DNA of 64,000 nt from Epichloe hybrida (Eukaryota; Ascomycota; Sordariomycetes; Hypocreales; Clavicipitaceae): the NCBI GenBank assembly GCA_019022495.1, contig JAFEKR010000036.1, positions 496,001-560,000 on the forward strand, read 5' to 3'. Both the position numbers and the translations under genes were made by a program. The notes below the pieces were generated by a model that saw nothing but the letters and a program-made list of their open reading frames with translations, had not been told where the DNA came from and searched no databases. This document shows positions 11,850-22,400 of this stretch, in pieces; position 1 is the first letter of the stretch, and the number at the start of each line of letters is the position of its first letter.

Positions 11850-12979
11850 ATGAGCGACACAGACGACAAGCCAGCCGCCGCCGCCGCCACCAAGCAGGAA
11901 AAGCCCGACCAGCAAGACACCCAACCCGACCAACTACAAGTCGCTCGCAAATTCCTCGGCGAGGAGCACGTGAAAGCCTCATCCCGCGACAAAAAGATTG
12001 AGTTTCTCAAAGCAAAGGGCCTCAACGAAAGCGACATTGAGAGGCTCTTGGGTCAGGCCGAGGAGTCCAACCCAGCAGCATCACAAGTTCGTCGCACAAT
12101 AGCCAAGCCCCCCCCCTCACCCCCCTTCACCCCCCTCTCACCGTTCAATTCTTTGCATCCATGACCAGGCCTGACCTCGAGCAGCAAGAGCAGGGCCTCG
12201 AATCAGAGACTACCGCCACACAAACTCCTACATCCACAAGCCGATTCCCACATTCGAACGCAACCAACGACCGACCGCCCATCGTCACATACCCCGAGTT
12301 CCTCGTTAAGCCAGAACGGCCACCTCCATTGGTGACCAGACACGGTCTCGTAAATACCTTGTACGCCTTTGCCGGCCTGTCAACCATACTGTACGCCACG
12401 AGCAAGTACCTCATCGCCCCAATGGTCGAGAACTTGACGGACGCGCGAACCGAGCTGCATCATGTTGCAGCCAAGAAACTGGACCACTTGGTGGCGCAAC
12501 TGGAGAGAACCGTGTCAGTCATCCCCTCCGCCTACGCCCAGTCTACAGCACATGATGAGAAGGACAGTATTGATGCCGAGGATCCTACCGAGATGTTCCA
12601 TCGGGATGTCGGCACGCAAACTTCTTTAATTGACAACGCTCCCGCACCGGCAGCTGCCAAGTCGGTACAGATGACGCCGTCCAAAGGTCACGCTGATAAC
12701 TTGGCGTCTTTGACCAAAACATTGTCTGTCCTCAAGGATCAGTTCAGAGCACAGAGTGAAGGCTTCGAGGACGTCAAGGCGTTACTGCATGTCTTCCGGG
12801 ACGACCTTGACGGCATGACCTATGGTGGGACCACTGACCTCGTTGGTGGCTACGACTTGTATGGAACGTCGTCCAAGAAGCACGAGCCCGAGGATGAGAT
12901 TCGCAAAGTCAGGGATAACATCCGGCGCGTCAAGGGTGTTCTGTTGAGCACCAGAAACTTTCCTGCCTCTACTAGATGA
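11850..12979 (+). CDS. PEX14/17: Peroxisomal docking protein Pex14/17 (Pex33-type)
   Basis: Exons are 11850-12086 and 12185-12979 (343 aa). The start has a CACCATG context. Residues about 28-75 form a Pex14 N-terminal-like helical domain (VARKFLGEEHV...KKIEFLKAKGL). After the intron come YPEFLVKPERPPPL and a hydrophobic helix at about residues 133-157 (LVNTLYAFAGLSTILYATSKYLIAPM), then a coiled-coil-like charged region. The Pex14-type head plus Pex17-like body is the layout of the filamentous-fungal Pex14/17 (Pex33) docking factor at the peroxisomal membrane, which receives Pex5/Pex7 cargo receptors. The intron donor is the unusual GTTCGT; it ends at one of two in-frame acceptors (12184, preferred, or 12193), which differ by three residues. 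The downstream 284 bp separates it from a convergent gene. Confidence 0.88.
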
Positions 12980-13263
12980 TGACTTGCGGTCGGTGGCCAT
13001 GGGGAAAATGGGTTCACTCCTTGCGACGAGTCATATTTTACGTTAATGTACATTTGAATGTCCCTCATGACTAACATCTGCGTCTGTCCACCCAATTTCC
13101 CACTTGCAGGTTACCCACATAGCAAAGCATAACCCTCATTCCTGCTTCAAATCGCCATGGCACTCATGCTATCACTCCGATAAGAGTGGCCGGGTGACAT
13201 CATGTTCAAGTCTTCCATCTCTCCATGACAGTTCGTGGAGGGACAGGCTTTTGACGGCACATG

Positions 13264-16200
13264 TCATTCTTTCTCAGGGTCGTGTATCCCGTAACGAGTA
13301 AACAGCGATTGCCATGTGGACACTATAATGTGTTGGAATCCCATTCCCGCTTCGAGTTGTGGTGTGTACCACTTCAAGGTCGGCTGGAATGTGAACGGTA
13401 TGCGACCTGGTCCTCGGTGGCCCAAGATCGCGTCCCGGAAATAATTTCGGCATGGTGCGGCCTGCGAATCCGCGGTTGCACCAGGGGGCGGCTCTAAAAT
13501 TGCTCTTACCGGGAGTGACTGTGAGTGACGTGGATCCAGGCTCACCGACGAGGGTGTTTTCGCTACCGCTCTGCTAGCAGGCCGAGAGCCTGGGTTAAGA
13601 CATTTCCATCCTCGGGTTGGAAGACAATCGCTGGCGACTGGAAGCTTTTGTCTGATCGAGTCGGGAAGCTCCTTGATCCACGATAATGCACGATCAATGT
13701 CATCCCCATATCCCTTGTTTTCATCTTGAAATTCGCCAAACGGCCCAAGCCAGACTCGATCGAGGGGGAGAGTGCCTTCTTGGTCTCGAGTTTTCTTTTC
13801 AATCAGATCAATGAGCTGTCGCTGAGGCCTCATCAAGTCCTCATCATATAAGTCCTCCGGTTCTGCGACCCTTGCCGCCAGATTAGGATCCCATATAAGC
13901 AGTTCCATTTTTTCCCACGGCTTAGTAAAGATGTTGGTAGGTCGATAAATAGCAATCCATGGTGACCACTCAACTTGATGCGGACCCAAATCAGGGTTCG
14001 GAGGTTGATCGTGAACTGTAGTATAAAACAAACCAACAAAGGTATTTTTATATACGGGGAGAAACACCTTTGTTCTGATATGATGGATTCTCCCAAAAAG
14101 GGGCTCAGCAAAGAAGCTGAACCATCTTGTAAAGTTCATCAAGCCTGTGTCTGGCTCTGTGTGCTGAGGAGTGTCTGGAAACTGGCCCATGACAGCATAT
14201 CTGTAAAGAACCATGGGGCAAAATTCCCTAGACTTATGATCTTGTTCAATGTCTATCAGTGAGTCCCGAATTCTCATGGCATCCACGTGGGGTTTGTTCT
14301 GTAGCTGCGATGAAGAGCCCATGCGGCCTTGGCTCGAGATATTTGCAGTTGGTACAAATTGAACTGGTTGTAAATTTCGTGAAAGCCGTGTTTGGGACTT
14401 ATTACTAGACCCAAGGACGAAGAATTTTCTAAATGGATGGTTATGGGATACTGTCCATGAACCGAACCAGTTCACCAAGCTTTGCTCATCATTTCCATCT
14501 AGGATATCGGGGGCGTATATGAAAGGGGAGTCCTCGCAATCTCCCGTTTCGTCAATCAGCTGTCGCACTAGATTGTAACACTTGAAGAGAGCCTCCTCCT
14601 CACTGGTCTTGGCTCGTTTCTTTTGGCTGGTGTTAGAAGCCGCGATTCGTGACGACGAATCAGCTTTTTCCATGGCCAGGTCTAATAACCAATGAGATAT
14701 GTCATGCGCGACAGCCAATTTTCCCAGGCGATATTTTGAGCTGTGATGAGTGTAGTTCTGCCAAAAGAATTTGACAAAATTGTAGGCCTGCTCTGGCTGC
14801 GATACCAGAAAGCTCGGCGTGACTAAGATAACTATCCCCAAACTGAATATTTGACGCAAGTGATACTTACTCGGACCAGGAGTAAGATCGTTCCCTTTTG
14901 AAGACAAGTGATAACGAGAAAAGCACCAAAAACTGATCTTCTTCCCCTGGTAGCCATGTAAGATTGGTCCAAGGTGCGGCATCGATCGGATTGCCCAGAT
15001 AGCGTCTTCGTGAAGTATCACGTTTCCTCTATCGAGAAGTGTGAATTCTGACCATTGGCCAGATAAGAGGCTGGTTTTAGTTGTGCAACTGCTGTCTGAC
15101 TCTCGGAGCCATTGAGAAACCATGACTGCTTCGTGGTAGGCTGCTTGAGGAAAAACTAGGAAGAAGTTCTGCGGTATGCGTTCGGATGCGCTATTCTTGA
15201 ACAATCTTTCGTAGGTGTCGCCGAGGAAGAATTCGTATGCATTTAGGTCTTCTTTTTGATGGGCGACTGGAGGTAGGGGTGCTAGCATCAATCGCGAGAC
15301 TGGGGGCTGTGGGAGGAAGATCAAGAAGCGAAGTTCCACGAGCCCTTCTCGAGAATAATCGTTGTTGCTGACAAGATTTGCTGCGGACAAAGCCTCAGGA
15401 ACATGAATGGCAATCGAAATCCCATCCAGGAGGCATGTGGCAGCAAGTTGTCCTACCTGTAATCTCTTGGCTATAGATCCAAACAAGATTTTGCCTTCAT
15501 CGTTTGCTTCAATATTACCTTTACAGACAGTAACCTCTTCGAGTGCCCCGTGTTCCGTTTGTGATCTGAGGTCATGCATGGAACACAGATGAGAGAAAAG
15601 TAACTGGGGCCGACTTCTTAGGTGACAGGACCAGGGGGATTTGTCGTCTGTGGACCATCCTGAGAACTTAAGCCTGACAGCGACTTCGGGGTCGGGCCCA
15701 AATTGACAGACTTTGGACATGATTTTGAAATCCGTCAAAGGGGTTTCGATAGAGTTATCAGAAGATGAATGGATAGCGAGCGGTACCTCTTCGTCCTGGT
15801 TTAATGCACTGGGTTGAACTCTTTTGGGTTTCTCGAACTCCTCTTCGCCTTCTGACACAAACAGACTCTCGAAATGGTCAAGAGGTTGTTCTTGCTCTCC
15901 TTCTAAATCAACCGCCCAGCGGACCTTTTTCTTCTTCTGCCCATTGTGTTCTGGCAGATGAAAATGGTCGCTTTGCTGGAGTACCTCGTCATTTTTGCCA
16001 GCCCCTTGTGAAGCCTTGTCTGCATTCAAAGTTGTCCCAGCGCGGATCGGAATTAAAGGAAGAGATGCAGCTGCTTGTGTTGGAGGTGTAATACCTTCTT
16101 TATCCCTCCGTGCCTTCTCCACCATCCATATCTTGCGATAATTGAAGAGTTTGGATTTGCGACTATGGCTAGATACAGCATCCAAAAGGTTGCGACGGGG

Positions 16201-17094
16201 TTTCCGTTTCTTACCACCAACAAACACGTTGAATGTTGAGCTAGATCCCGTGCTCTCTGAGTTGCTTCTGGTTAATGCTCTCAATGGAGTTTTCCCCGCT
16301 TCGTCTTTCGATGGCAGAGCGGCTAAATCTTTCCGGTATCCGAATTTACCGGCAAGGTTTGACAAAGAGGCTGTACGACTGCTGCTTGCCTCTGTTGGTG
16401 ATGTGGGACTCTTCGCAGGAGGACACCTCTTCTTGGCTAAAGAAGCATTTTCTCCTTGGGGACTCTTGGATCTCTTGGATCTCTTGGGTCTTCTTGAAAG
16501 CTGTGGCTCTTCCTGATCGGTTTCTGAAGGATTTTGAGAGGTTGGTGTTCTAGCTGAACTTGTGTCAACAGCCTTCTCCCTTCGAGCTGTCTTCAATTCA
16601 GCATGGGTTTGATCATCTCGCTCATGTTTGTCACAAATTTCATCTTCGGATGGACCTTGTACACTGTCTAGCCACTCCTGCAGGGTAAATGGAAGACGCT
16701 TTTTCCTCAGCCCGGCAAGTGCTCGCTTCCGGTTACGGGCCTCATATTTGGCGTATTGTGAACGGATATCGGCATTCACGGCCTCCCTCCAGTCGTTGAT
16801 TTTGAATCCAGGGACTGTGGTTCTACCAGTCCGTTCCACCGCTGCCTTCCAGTCGGTCAGCAGCTCTTGGCTTAAATGCTCAGCTGGTTCCCAGGTGGCA
16901 TCGCAGAGTTCATACCCTGACCATTCGATAAGATATTTCTCTTGGCCATCAATTTTGGCCTCCGCTAGTATCCTTGTCACGGCCCACTCATCTTCCAAGT
17001 CCACATCTTCCGACGTAGATGAAAGGACCGAGCCGTCGCTGTCATCGGCCGAATCATCTGTGACGGCAGATGAGGTTTGAGAGACCTGATTCAT
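13264..17094 (-). CDS. Large chromodomain protein (1276 aa)
   Basis: A single uninterrupted exon. I chose the ATG at 17094 (MNQVSQTSS), which places an acidic leader and the chromodomain at the N-terminus; an upstream in-frame ATG at 17286 would add 64 unremarkable residues. The chromodomain spans about residues 35-90 (EWAVTRILAEA, KYLIEWSGYELCDATWEP). The aromatic residues expected to cage methyl-lysine are present (W37 and the W and Y of IEWSGY). Residues about 170-480 are basic and disordered. The C-terminal 700 residues look folded (for example FFLVFPQAAYHEAVMVSQWLRE, and the SPWIAIYRPTNIF region) but I do not recognise the family. A chromodomain plus a large folded C-terminus recalls fission-yeast Chp1 or Neurospora CDP proteins; that is only a hypothesis. 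The transposon block begins 1.1 kb upstream of its start. Confidence 0.9.
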   Translation of the reverse strand: MNQVSQTSSAVTDDSADDSDGSVLSSTSEDVDLEDEWAVTRILAEAKIDGQEKYLIEWSGYELCDATWEPAEHLSQELLTDWKAAVERTGRTTVPGFKINDWREAVNADIRSQYAKYEARNRKRALAGLRKKRLPFTLQEWLDSVQGPSEDEICDKHERDDQTHAELKTARREKAVDTSSARTPTSQNPSETDQEEPQLSRRPKRSKRSKSPQGENASLAKKRCPPAKSPTSPTEASSSRTASLSNLAGKFGYRKDLAALPSKDEAGKTPLRALTRSNSESTGSSSTFNVFVGGKKRKPRRNLLDAVSSHSRKSKLFNYRKIWMVEKARRDKEGITPPTQAAASLPLIPIRAGTTLNADKASQGAGKNDEVLQQSDHFHLPEHNGQKKKKVRWAVDLEGEQEQPLDHFESLFVSEGEEEFEKPKRVQPSALNQDEEVPLAIHSSSDNSIETPLTDFKIMSKVCQFGPDPEVAVRLKFSGWSTDDKSPWSCHLRSRPQLLFSHLCSMHDLRSQTEHGALEEVTVCKGNIEANDEGKILFGSIAKRLQVGQLAATCLLDGISIAIHVPEALSAANLVSNNDYSREGLVELRFLIFLPQPPVSRLMLAPLPPVAHQKEDLNAYEFFLGDTYERLFKNSASERIPQNFFLVFPQAAYHEAVMVSQWLRESDSSCTTKTSLLSGQWSEFTLLDRGNVILHEDAIWAIRSMPHLGPILHGYQGKKISFWCFSRYHLSSKGNDLTPGPSKYHLRQIFSLGIVILVTPSFLVSQPEQAYNFVKFFWQNYTHHSSKYRLGKLAVAHDISHWLLDLAMEKADSSSRIAASNTSQKKRAKTSEEEALFKCYNLVRQLIDETGDCEDSPFIYAPDILDGNDEQSLVNWFGSWTVSHNHPFRKFFVLGSSNKSQTRLSRNLQPVQFVPTANISSQGRMGSSSQLQNKPHVDAMRIRDSLIDIEQDHKSREFCPMVLYRYAVMGQFPDTPQHTEPDTGLMNFTRWFSFFAEPLFGRIHHIRTKVFLPVYKNTFVGLFYTTVHDQPPNPDLGPHQVEWSPWIAIYRPTNIFTKPWEKMELLIWDPNLAARVAEPEDLYDEDLMRPQRQLIDLIEKKTRDQEGTLPLDRVWLGPFGEFQDENKGYGDDIDRALSWIKELPDSIRQKLPVASDCLPTRGWKCLNPGSRPASRAVAKTPSSVSLDPRHSQSLPVRAILEPPPGATADSQAAPCRNYFRDAILGHRGPGRIPFTFQPTLKWYTPQLEAGMGFQHIIVSTWQSLFTRYGIHDPEKE

Positions 17095-18180
17095 GGAGCT
17101 GAGAGGGATTTCGGACAAGATTGTGGCAGCGTGCACTCGGTGACGGTTATGCTGAACAATCGTAAACAGACTGGTTGCTGAGATGCATGGTTGGTCGCCG
17201 GGTGCTGTGCTGCATACATGTATATCTGGTATGGCAGAGCTGGTGAGTCTGTGAGACACGGCGAAGGCGGTATGTATGTCACACAATCAATCACAAGCCG
17301 CTCGCGTGGTTTCGAGGACAGTGTACAGTGCGAGGGGCGCATGCACGGTGAACCAGACATGACTGGTCCAGTTTGCTGACTCATCGCTTTCCACAGACCG
17401 GTGCGGAATGGGCAGGCAGGCACGATAATTCATTCCTTAATAATTCATTCATTTCTCCGCACTCACCTGGATTTTGCATCGACCAGACGCTTCATATCTC
17501 CTCCAGATCACCCAGATCATCCGCACCAGCCTTGATCCTACCATGTAAAATTTTGGCACCAGAGTCTGCAAACCGAAATCTGAATAAATGCTCAGTGCTA
17601 CCTTCTTCTCCTTGAGCATCTACTTTAATGGAAAAAAAAGAAGAAAACTTCAAGGCGCAATTATTGTTCTGAGTTGCGAGCTACCACTTCGTACTCCGTC
17701 AAGATTTTGTCTGCTGCATCAGCTCTCGTGCGAAGGGCTGGAAGCGGCAGAGGTTCCCCTTGTTTCACGATTTTGTCAAAACCTATGCAAGTGAGGTGAT
17801 TGATGTTGTCTTTATTCTCTACGCATGAGTCACTTGTAGACTAGGAGGAGGCCGTCGCTGTTCAGGGGGCCCAGGAACCTGGGAATTAATCAACATCACC
17901 GGCCTCTCTTTCAACGCCCGGCGTCGTTAGAGTGTGGTTGATTGTTCTTTGATGATGGCTACAGCACCCCGCTCGGTCAAAATGTTCGAGCGCACTGACA
18001 AGTACCTTTGAAGTTGTCTGGTTTTACATGTAGTCAATCCAACGAGCACGAGGACTCCGTTGTAATACGCACGAACTGACAGGTTGCCATGCTCCAGTGT
18101 TTCGGTTGTGCTCGCGCCCCCCTTGCACCAAGAGCTTGCCAATCAGCCGACGCCATTTCCCTCTTTTCCTCAGGTTCTGT
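17095..18180. promoter_or_regulatory. Promoter side of the chromodomain gene, up to the transposon
   Basis: About 1.1 kb of host sequence, with no supportable gene. Before the insertion it would have continued directly into 53397-53642, so the chromodomain gene and rab11 once shared an intergenic region of about 1.3 kb. Confidence 0.6.
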
Positions 18181-18189
18181 GCTTGAGGT

Positions 18190-18314
18190 CAACACGTAAA
18201 CATGCAGTAGTGATTTTTCAATTATGCAGTAGTAACTAGGCCCAAAACGGAAGAAGTACCCGCGCACGTAAATTTATAAGGGAAGTAACCTCCTATAATT
18301 TATATATTCCACAC
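18190..18314 (+). repeat. Left terminal inverted repeat of the MULE (125 bp)
   Basis: Compared with the right repeat, the outer 104 bp differ at one position (T here, C on the right). The inner 21 bp differ at five positions, every one a T or A here against C or G on the right, as RIP would produce. The repeat contains ATGCAGTAGT twice, 24 bp apart, which could be a transposase-binding motif (inference). Confidence 0.95.
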
Positions 18315-18785
18315 TATATACACATAAGAGGGAAAACGCGTTTTTGGAGATACAGAGCTTCTATTACAGCCTATAGTAATTCCACTAAGTAGACTAGCTA
18401 GTTCCTATGCTCTGATTTTCTTAAGAAGTAAAGGGACTTAGCGTAGCATACTAATTATAATAGCCTTAAGGTACCTAGGCTATTAAGTAAAAATTCCTGC
18501 TATCTTAAACCATTTAAGGTAGCTAAGGTGCCTGTAAAGGAGGCATTTAGTGATAGCACGGCTGATTATGCATTACGGTAGCTTGTGTTATAAGCTATAA
18601 TGTAGCTTATAATATAAGCTATAATATCTAAAGAGCCTTAATAGTGCCTATTATCTTTACTATAGTGAATTAAAGCTCTTAAATTCGCTTTGCACTATTA
18701 TTATAAGCCCTTTGCCCTCTTTTTTAAACGCCGCCACTACTATAGCTTAATAATAATATAGCTAATAATACTCTTGCTGTAGAAG
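18315..18785. other. Left-end remnant of the MULE interior
   Basis: AT-rich sequence between the left inverted repeat and the Copia-1 insertion; its last five bases, AGAAG, are the Copia-1 target duplication. It would be the 3' end and trailer of the transposase gene. No coding signal can be read. Confidence 0.6.
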
Positions 18786-19092
18786 TGTTGGAACAAAGGT
18801 GATATCAATCGCGCGTCGCAGCCGCAATTACCTGGCAGAAGCTCGGGCCGCGCGCGGACCCCACACGTGACCCATAACCTGGCACGTTGATTGGCTAGGA
18901 AATATGGGGATACAAACGCGTAACCCCTTTTCCCTTTATGTATTATAACTTCTAGCTTTTTACCTCTCTTTTCCTATAACTTAATTAATTATAATAATAA
19001 ACAACGTAGCCTAGAATAGATAATTAATAACGATACTATTCTTCGGGCTCACAACTATATTATATTAAATTCAATACCCTATGAATCTAATA
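18786..19092 (+). repeat. 5' LTR of Copia-1
   Basis: 307 bp. The first ~120 bp keep GC-rich sequence (GCGCGTCGCAGCC, GGGCCGCGCGCGGACC), while the rest is AT-shifted. This is the least decayed first half among the four Copia LTRs. Confidence 0.95.
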
Positions 19093-19499
19093 CTAATTAG
19101 TGGTTACCTTTACAAATAACTATGTAGTCTTTAAACACCGTAGATTAGCAAGGTTAATTAGAAGAGGTAGCTTATCTAACGATGACTTGCCCTATGAAAT
19201 AGGAGGGCCACGTTTAATAATAAGTTATACTAATGGAAAGGTATAATATAGCTCTCTTCTTACTTTAGTATTAATATCTATATCTATATGGACTCTGAAA
19301 TAATAAAGAAAGGTTTAATACTAGTAGCTAAGCTATTCTCTTGTCTTTCTTTATTGTGCGTTCTATTATGTATTTAAAGTTAACTACCTTACCTTATAAT
19401 CCTTTATATCCAAAACACGTTACATAATTATAGTTATACCCCTTTTCTTCTTATATTATAAGATTTACCTCCCTTAATTAATTAGAATATTAGATACAG

Positions 19500-22400
19500 C
19501 TAAACCATCTAGGACCTCTAGTTAATTTAGAGTTCCTAGCAAGACTAATAGCTATAATAATGCTATAGAAGGCGTTAAAACAGGAGATAATAATAAATAC
19601 CTTAATAAAGGAAAAACCCCTGTTTACACTAACCTATACCCTTATATCTCTATAAGGCTTTAATAATATATTATAGAAGAACTACTTTAATAAATAAGAA
19701 GTTCTAAATATAAAGAGATAAAAATACCTAAGGAAATTAGTCTCTATATCCTTATAAAGACTAAGTAATATAAGGAGTAAGGGTTATTTAGAAAAACACT
19801 ATTCTCCGAATTTAGTAATAACTTCTATAAATAGTTAAGGGATAAGTTTACAAAAGGGAGAGACCTTTTATAAAATAGACTTTAAGACTATCTCCTTTAT
19901 AATAAAGTGTATATAACTATTAGAAGAGGCACTAAGATAGTAAATAACCTTAAAGAAGTAGTAAACTAAGAAGAATTTAGATTTTAGACTCTTAAAGAAA
20001 TTAAAGAGGCTAGGAAGAAGTATATAGGCTTCTAAAAGAACTTATAAAATAAAGAGTTTTTCTATAATTTACTAGATAATAGTAATATTAGAATTAGGTA
20101 ACTTACCCTGTTACCCTAGTTATTAGTATAATTACTATTAAAAGGATTAATAAGCTAGACTCCCCTAGGAAGACTAAGTTAATCCCCTCTAGGAAGGCCT
20201 AGTTAATCTCCCCTAGGAAGGTTAATTAACCTAGAGTTAAGACTACCTAAGGATACTATTTACAAGTATCTATAGGTAACTCCCTTACTTATACCTTTAC
20301 TAGAGGTAAGTTAGTAGTATTACCCTAGTAATACTACTAATAATGCCCCTAAGCAAGAGAGTTACTAATAGAGGTAACCTATACTATCTAGGGCTAGTAG
20401 TGCCTTTATTAGCATAGCTTAAAGAGCTATAATTCCTCCTTCCTAATATAAGGAAGAGGAGGATTAGAGGGAATAATAAGCCCTAAGGGTACTACTTATA
20501 AAGCTACCCTCTTACTTCCTAAAGACCTTACTACCCCTTTTATAAATATAAAGGGAAACACCTAGAGGACCCCTATAGACCTAGAGACCTTTGCTAAAGC
20601 AAATTATTAACCTATCTAAGGTATACCCTAAAGAATAACTCTATAGCGCTAATAACTATAATATCCTTAAATTAAAGCTTTAAATATTCTATAGAAAGTA
20701 TAAGTTACTTAATATTTAGCCTAAATAAGCTAGTTATACTTTTAAGGTTATACTTAAAGGTAAAGCACTATAATACTATATAGACTACCTCTCTAAACCT
20801 AGATAACTATAAGATCTCCTTATGCTTATTAGCTATATAAGAGAATAATTCAAAACTAAGGATATATAGCAAAGATATCTGCTAGAGTAAAACAACACTT
20901 CCCTACAAGGAATAGTAAATAATAACCTAAGTAAGTTAATAATTAAATACTTTAATAAACTCATAGAAAGACTAGCTATCTTATAATAAGTAATACCTAA
21001 AGTAAGCTAAACTAAAAGGGCACTCTAGAATTAACTTATCAGAGCCTATTATAGTATTCTAGAGTATAAAGGAGCAATTATAGATCCGCTAGACAGACTA
21101 TAAGAGTTCTATAAATAGATTAGAATAACCCTTCATCTTATTAAGAAAGAGAAGAAAAACCATTAACAGTTCCTAACTAAAGCTACAACCCTAGAGTAAT
21201 TCTAGACTAACTAAAGATATAATAGGAATAGAAAAGAGACCTAATACCCCTTAAAACCATAAGGAAAAGGAGGTACTCCCCACACAAAGAAGTGCTATAT
21301 ATATAGCAAGGAAGGATGCTAGTTATCTAAGCACCCTAAAGAGAACTATAAGAAGGCATTTTAACGCTTCAAGAATTAATACCTTATAGATTTAACCAAT
21401 AACTTATATTATTTATTTCTCACTTAGTATAAGGGAGAACATAAGTCCTAACCCCTTATTAATAATAAAATCGCTTAGTATATAAAGAGCATTAGATTTA
21501 ATAACAGCCCTAACAATACAAACAGGCTAGTACCTACAAGCTTCTTTACTTACAAAACCTAGATTAATAGCGAAAGAATAGTTTAATTCCTAATAAGGTA
21601 AGCAGCTTATTATAGTCTAAGTAAAGAAAACCCCTTTTAGTAGGAACTTGTAAACAAAGCCCCAGTAACATTTATATTAGAAGATTGCTATTCCTATGTA
21701 ACATTCTAAGGGATCATGCCTGACATAGGAGCCACAAAGTTCTCTATAGTAGGGCACCCTTAATTTCTTACTTTGTAACATTAGATGCCTATATTATAGC
21801 TTAATAAATTAATAGAGAAGAAGGTATTAGTTAGATTTAGCACGGGAGACCTGATTATTGCGCTTAGAGTAGCTAATATGCTTACTCCCTTTGGAAACAT
21901 CCTCTTTTAGGTTATCCTTATAAACACTCCATTTCTTTTATCCCTTAATAATATAGACTATCTAAAGATTAATTTTAATATCTCTAAGAACACGCTATAA
22001 CAAGGAAATATTAAAGTCCCTATCGTATATAAATAAGGCCACGCCTAGATACTTCTCACACAGAAAGAAGAAGTAGTTACTTAGAGCTACCTTATAGAAG
22101 GCAAGCTATAGCAATTATATTACTGCTTTAGACATTTATTGATCTAACATCTACACGAGGTTCTCTGTAAATTAGGGCACGATATTAACATTAAAGCTAT
22201 TAGGGAGCTAACAAGAATTTACTACTAATACTAAATGTTGAAATCAAAAGAGTGGACCGATCCAACTGAACCTAGGATTACAAAGCCTTATATATTTTTA
22301 ACACTCCCCCTGGAATTGTACATCCAGGTGCCCTATTGGAGGTTAGGCTTATACTAGCAATTGAATTTCTTTAGTTGTTTTTTCGGCAGGGTTCGAACCC

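Noticed and set aside
17095..17286. Upstream start of the chromodomain protein
   Set aside because: The extra 64 residues are unremarkable; the ATG at 17094 directly precedes the acidic leader and the chromodomain.
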